A stretch of DNA of 64,000 bases, from NCBI GenBank assembly GCA_963839725.1, contig CAWIWT010000022.1, positions 1-64,000 of the forward strand, given 5' to 3'. Below the pieces are notes generated by a model that was given only the letters and a program-made list of their open reading frames with translations, did no database searches and was not told the origin of the DNA. Of the stretch, positions 62,818 through 64,000 are shown one piece after another (within the stretch, counting starts at the first letter, position 1; every line of letters begins with the position of its first letter). Position numbers and translations under genes: made by a program. Source of the DNA: Kumtagia sp963839725 (GTDB lineage Bacteria; Pseudomonadota; Alphaproteobacteria; Rhizobiales; Rhizobiaceae).

Positions 62818-62912
62818 GTAGCGGTTCATCAGAGTCGATAACCGCTCTAATTCCTTGTTTGTCGCGTTTCCGAACTGGAGCCGCTACGAACTTTTTTCCT
62901 AGTAATACTTTA
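62818..62912. repeat. intergenic repeat, copy 2, diverged
   Basis: This segment is a diverged copy of the repeat at 38387-38490: GGTTCATC, ATAACCGCTCTAA, GTCGCGTTTCCGAACTGG, CCGCTACGAACTTTTTTCC. It starts TAGCGGTTCATC and ends near ACTTTAG. The terminal inverted bases are less well kept than in copy 1. Confidence 0.6.
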
Positions 62913-62918
62913 GAATCA

Positions 62919-62946
62919 AAAGCCCGGCAGCAATGCCGGGCTTTCT
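62919..62946. terminator. intrinsic terminator between convergent genes
   Basis: AAAGCCCGGCA (62919-62929) and TGCCGGGCTTT (62934-62944) form a perfect stem with a four-base loop, followed by CTT on the plus strand and preceded by A-rich sequence. It can stop both the plus-strand aminotransferase transcript and the minus-strand cupin transcript. Confidence 0.8.
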
Positions 62947-62966
62947 TGTTGGATTGGAGCTGGTAC

Positions 62967-63362
62967 TCAGCCGCCATATTGCTCGTCGGATACTTTCTCC
63001 ATCCAGTCCGCGGCGACACCGTCGAGCGCTTCCTGCATGGCGATATGCGTCATCGCGGTGGTCGGCCCGGCGCCGTGCCAGTGCTTTTCGCCGGGCGCGA
63101 AGGATACCGTATCGCCGGCCTTGATCTCGCGGGTGGTCTCGCCCCAACTCTGGACGAGACCGGCGCCGGATACCACGAACAGCGTCTGGCCAAGCGGGTG
63201 CGTATGCCAGGCCGTGCGCGCGCCCGGCTCGAATTGAACCATCACGGCGCGCAGCCGCGCCGGCGCCTCCTTTTCAATGATCGGCGTTTGCAGCACCCGT
63301 CCGGTGAAATAGGCCTCAGGCGCCGGCTTGGTGGCGACGCTGCCGCAAGCAATGATTTTCAT
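62967..63362 (-). CDS. cupin domain protein
   Basis: The 131-residue protein is a single cupin barrel. It starts at ATG 63362 with MKIIACGSVATKPAPEAYFTG. The first metal motif is RTAWHTHPLGQTLFVVSG (HTH and later E/Q), and the second is FAPGEKHWHGAGPTTAMTH. Such small cupins bind a metal ion and may act as dioxygenases, isomerases or carboxymuconolactone-decarboxylase-like partners; the reaction is unknown. The extra open frame upstream of 63362 is not protein-like. It is followed on the plus side by the terminator at 62919 and preceded by a hypothetical gene. Confidence 0.85.
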   Translation of the reverse strand: MKIIACGSVATKPAPEAYFTGRVLQTPIIEKEAPARLRAVMVQFEPGARTAWHTHPLGQTLFVVSGAGLVQSWGETTREIKAGDTVSFAPGEKHWHGAGPTTAMTHIAMQEALDGVAADWMEKVSDEQYGG

Positions 63363-63432
63363 CAGGGGCCTCCCGGCATCCAATTGGGATCGTATCACGA
63401 TATGCCCGCACAAGCCTGCGGCGGTCCTCAAA

Positions 63433-63984
63433 TCAATTCCGGCGCGAGACAACCAAGCTTGCTGGTGGCGCGCCGAGATTGACCTCGAAGAACTTTTGCA
63501 GCCGGTTGGCGAGGCCGTAATTGGCGACAAACCCGTCCCGCGTATGGTGTGGATCGGGCCGGATGACGCCCATGCCGGGGCCGATATCGGCGGCGTCGAT
63601 ATAGCCGATGCGCAGCACGACCTGTGCCACCTGATGCAGCTTCCCGTCGTGCGGTCCGTCGTAGTAGGCGCCATATTCGGTCACCGGCGCCTTGAAATTG
63701 ATACGCCCCTGCCTCGTCTCGCCGGGCGCGACGCGCGTCATGTACGGAATATCCGGTATGCCAACTTTCAGTCCTGGCGGGATCGGCTGCAATACCTTTT
63801 CGACGACCAGAGTTCCATCCTGCAGGCGCCGGTAGGCTAAGCCGGCATCTATCACGGGCTCGCCGCTTGCTGCGCGCGTAAACACGCGGTCGAAGAGATA
63901 GATGTCGTTGGCTGTCGCGTTGTGCACCGAATATTCGATGCCCACGACGGTCGATGCGACAATGATGAATTCGGCGGCGAGCAT
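63433..63984 (-). CDS. hypothetical protein, possibly incomplete at its start
   Basis: The frame gives 183 residues from ATG 63984, starting MLAAEFIIVASTVVGIEYSVHNATANDIYLFDR. The remainder reads like a beta-rich domain: EPVIDAGLAYRRLQDGTLVV, VAPGETRQGRINFKAPVTEY, QVVLRIGYIDAADIGP. No stop lies between 63984 and the window edge, so the real start may be outside and the hydrophobic first residues could be the end of a longer protein. No family was recognised. It is on the same strand as the cupin gene, 70 bases upstream. Confidence 0.55.
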   Translation of the reverse strand: MLAAEFIIVASTVVGIEYSVHNATANDIYLFDRVFTRAASGEPVIDAGLAYRRLQDGTLVVEKVLQPIPPGLKVGIPDIPYMTRVAPGETRQGRINFKAPVTEYGAYYDGPHDGKLHQVAQVVLRIGYIDAADIGPGMGVIRPDPHHTRDGFVANYGLANRLQKFFEVNLGAPPASLVVSRRN

Positions 63985-64000
63985 TTGAGGATCCTGACGT

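Overview
The window looks like chromosomal DNA of a high-GC alphaproteobacterium of the Rhizobiales, most like Mesorhizobium or another Phyllobacteriaceae. The pointers are the carA / yqeY / dnaG / rpoD gene order, proteins of rhizobial type (ExoV-like pyruvyl transferase, OpgC-like acyltransferase, RhaSTPQ-type transporter, HlyU-domain protein), and intergenic palindromic repeats of a kind I recall from Mesorhizobium and Rhizobium genomes. No search was run, so the assignment is an inference.

Region 1 (1-9.7 kb) is a surface-polysaccharide locus: the tail of an OpgC-like acyltransferase, a WecG/TagA glycosyltransferase, an IS3 scrap, a WecE sugar aminotransferase, two minus-strand GT4 glycosyltransferases, and divergently a Wzy/O-antigen-ligase-like membrane protein followed by a third, frameshifted GT4. 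Region 2 (9.7-11.8 kb) is an insertion-sequence patch: an IS5-type element with intact ends but a gutted transposase and a passenger gene, then a truncated IS1182-type element that appears to have cut the gene after gnd. Region 3 (11.9-18.2 kb, minus strand) holds gnd, a GH15 glucoamylase, a frameshifted pyruvyl transferase and a frameshifted GMC oxidoreductase. Region 4 (18.5-25.7 kb) holds a complete sugar ABC importer of the RhaSTPQ type and an ABC-2 exporter pair.

Region 5 (25.8-31.2 kb) is a loose collection: an SDR enzyme, a DUF899 protein, small secreted or lipoproteins, a Cys-rich protein and a HicAB pair with a broken toxin. Region 6 (31.2-47.5 kb) is the housekeeping core: carB, a CHASE/PAS/GGDEF/EAL protein, a YpfJ-type zinc peptidase, carA, yqeY, a carbonic anhydrase, a decayed BrnA-like antitoxin, dnaG, rpoD and a DCC thiol protein. 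Region 7 (47.5-64 kb) holds a putative LysM/hydrolase protein, a GYD protein, a LysE exporter with a TetR regulator, a HlyU protein, a doubly frameshifted patatin, an SRPBCC protein, a TetR/glyoxalase divergon with clear operators, an HtrA-type protease, a lytic transglycosylase, Ogt, CspA, two overlapping EAL genes, a 274-bp MITE, aspartate aminotransferase, a cupin and a last partial gene.

Two themes stand out. First, single-base frameshifts hit at least six accessory genes (GT4, pyruvyl transferase, GMC oxidoreductase, HicA, a BrnA-like antitoxin, patatin), while carB, carA, dnaG, rpoD and the glucoamylase read cleanly, so decay of accessory genes is likelier than poor sequence overall. 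Second, mobile and palindromic repeats sit at gene ends. In two places (the IS5 passenger gene, and the GGDEF-EAL gene against a repeat) the element boundary supplies or contains the stop codon.
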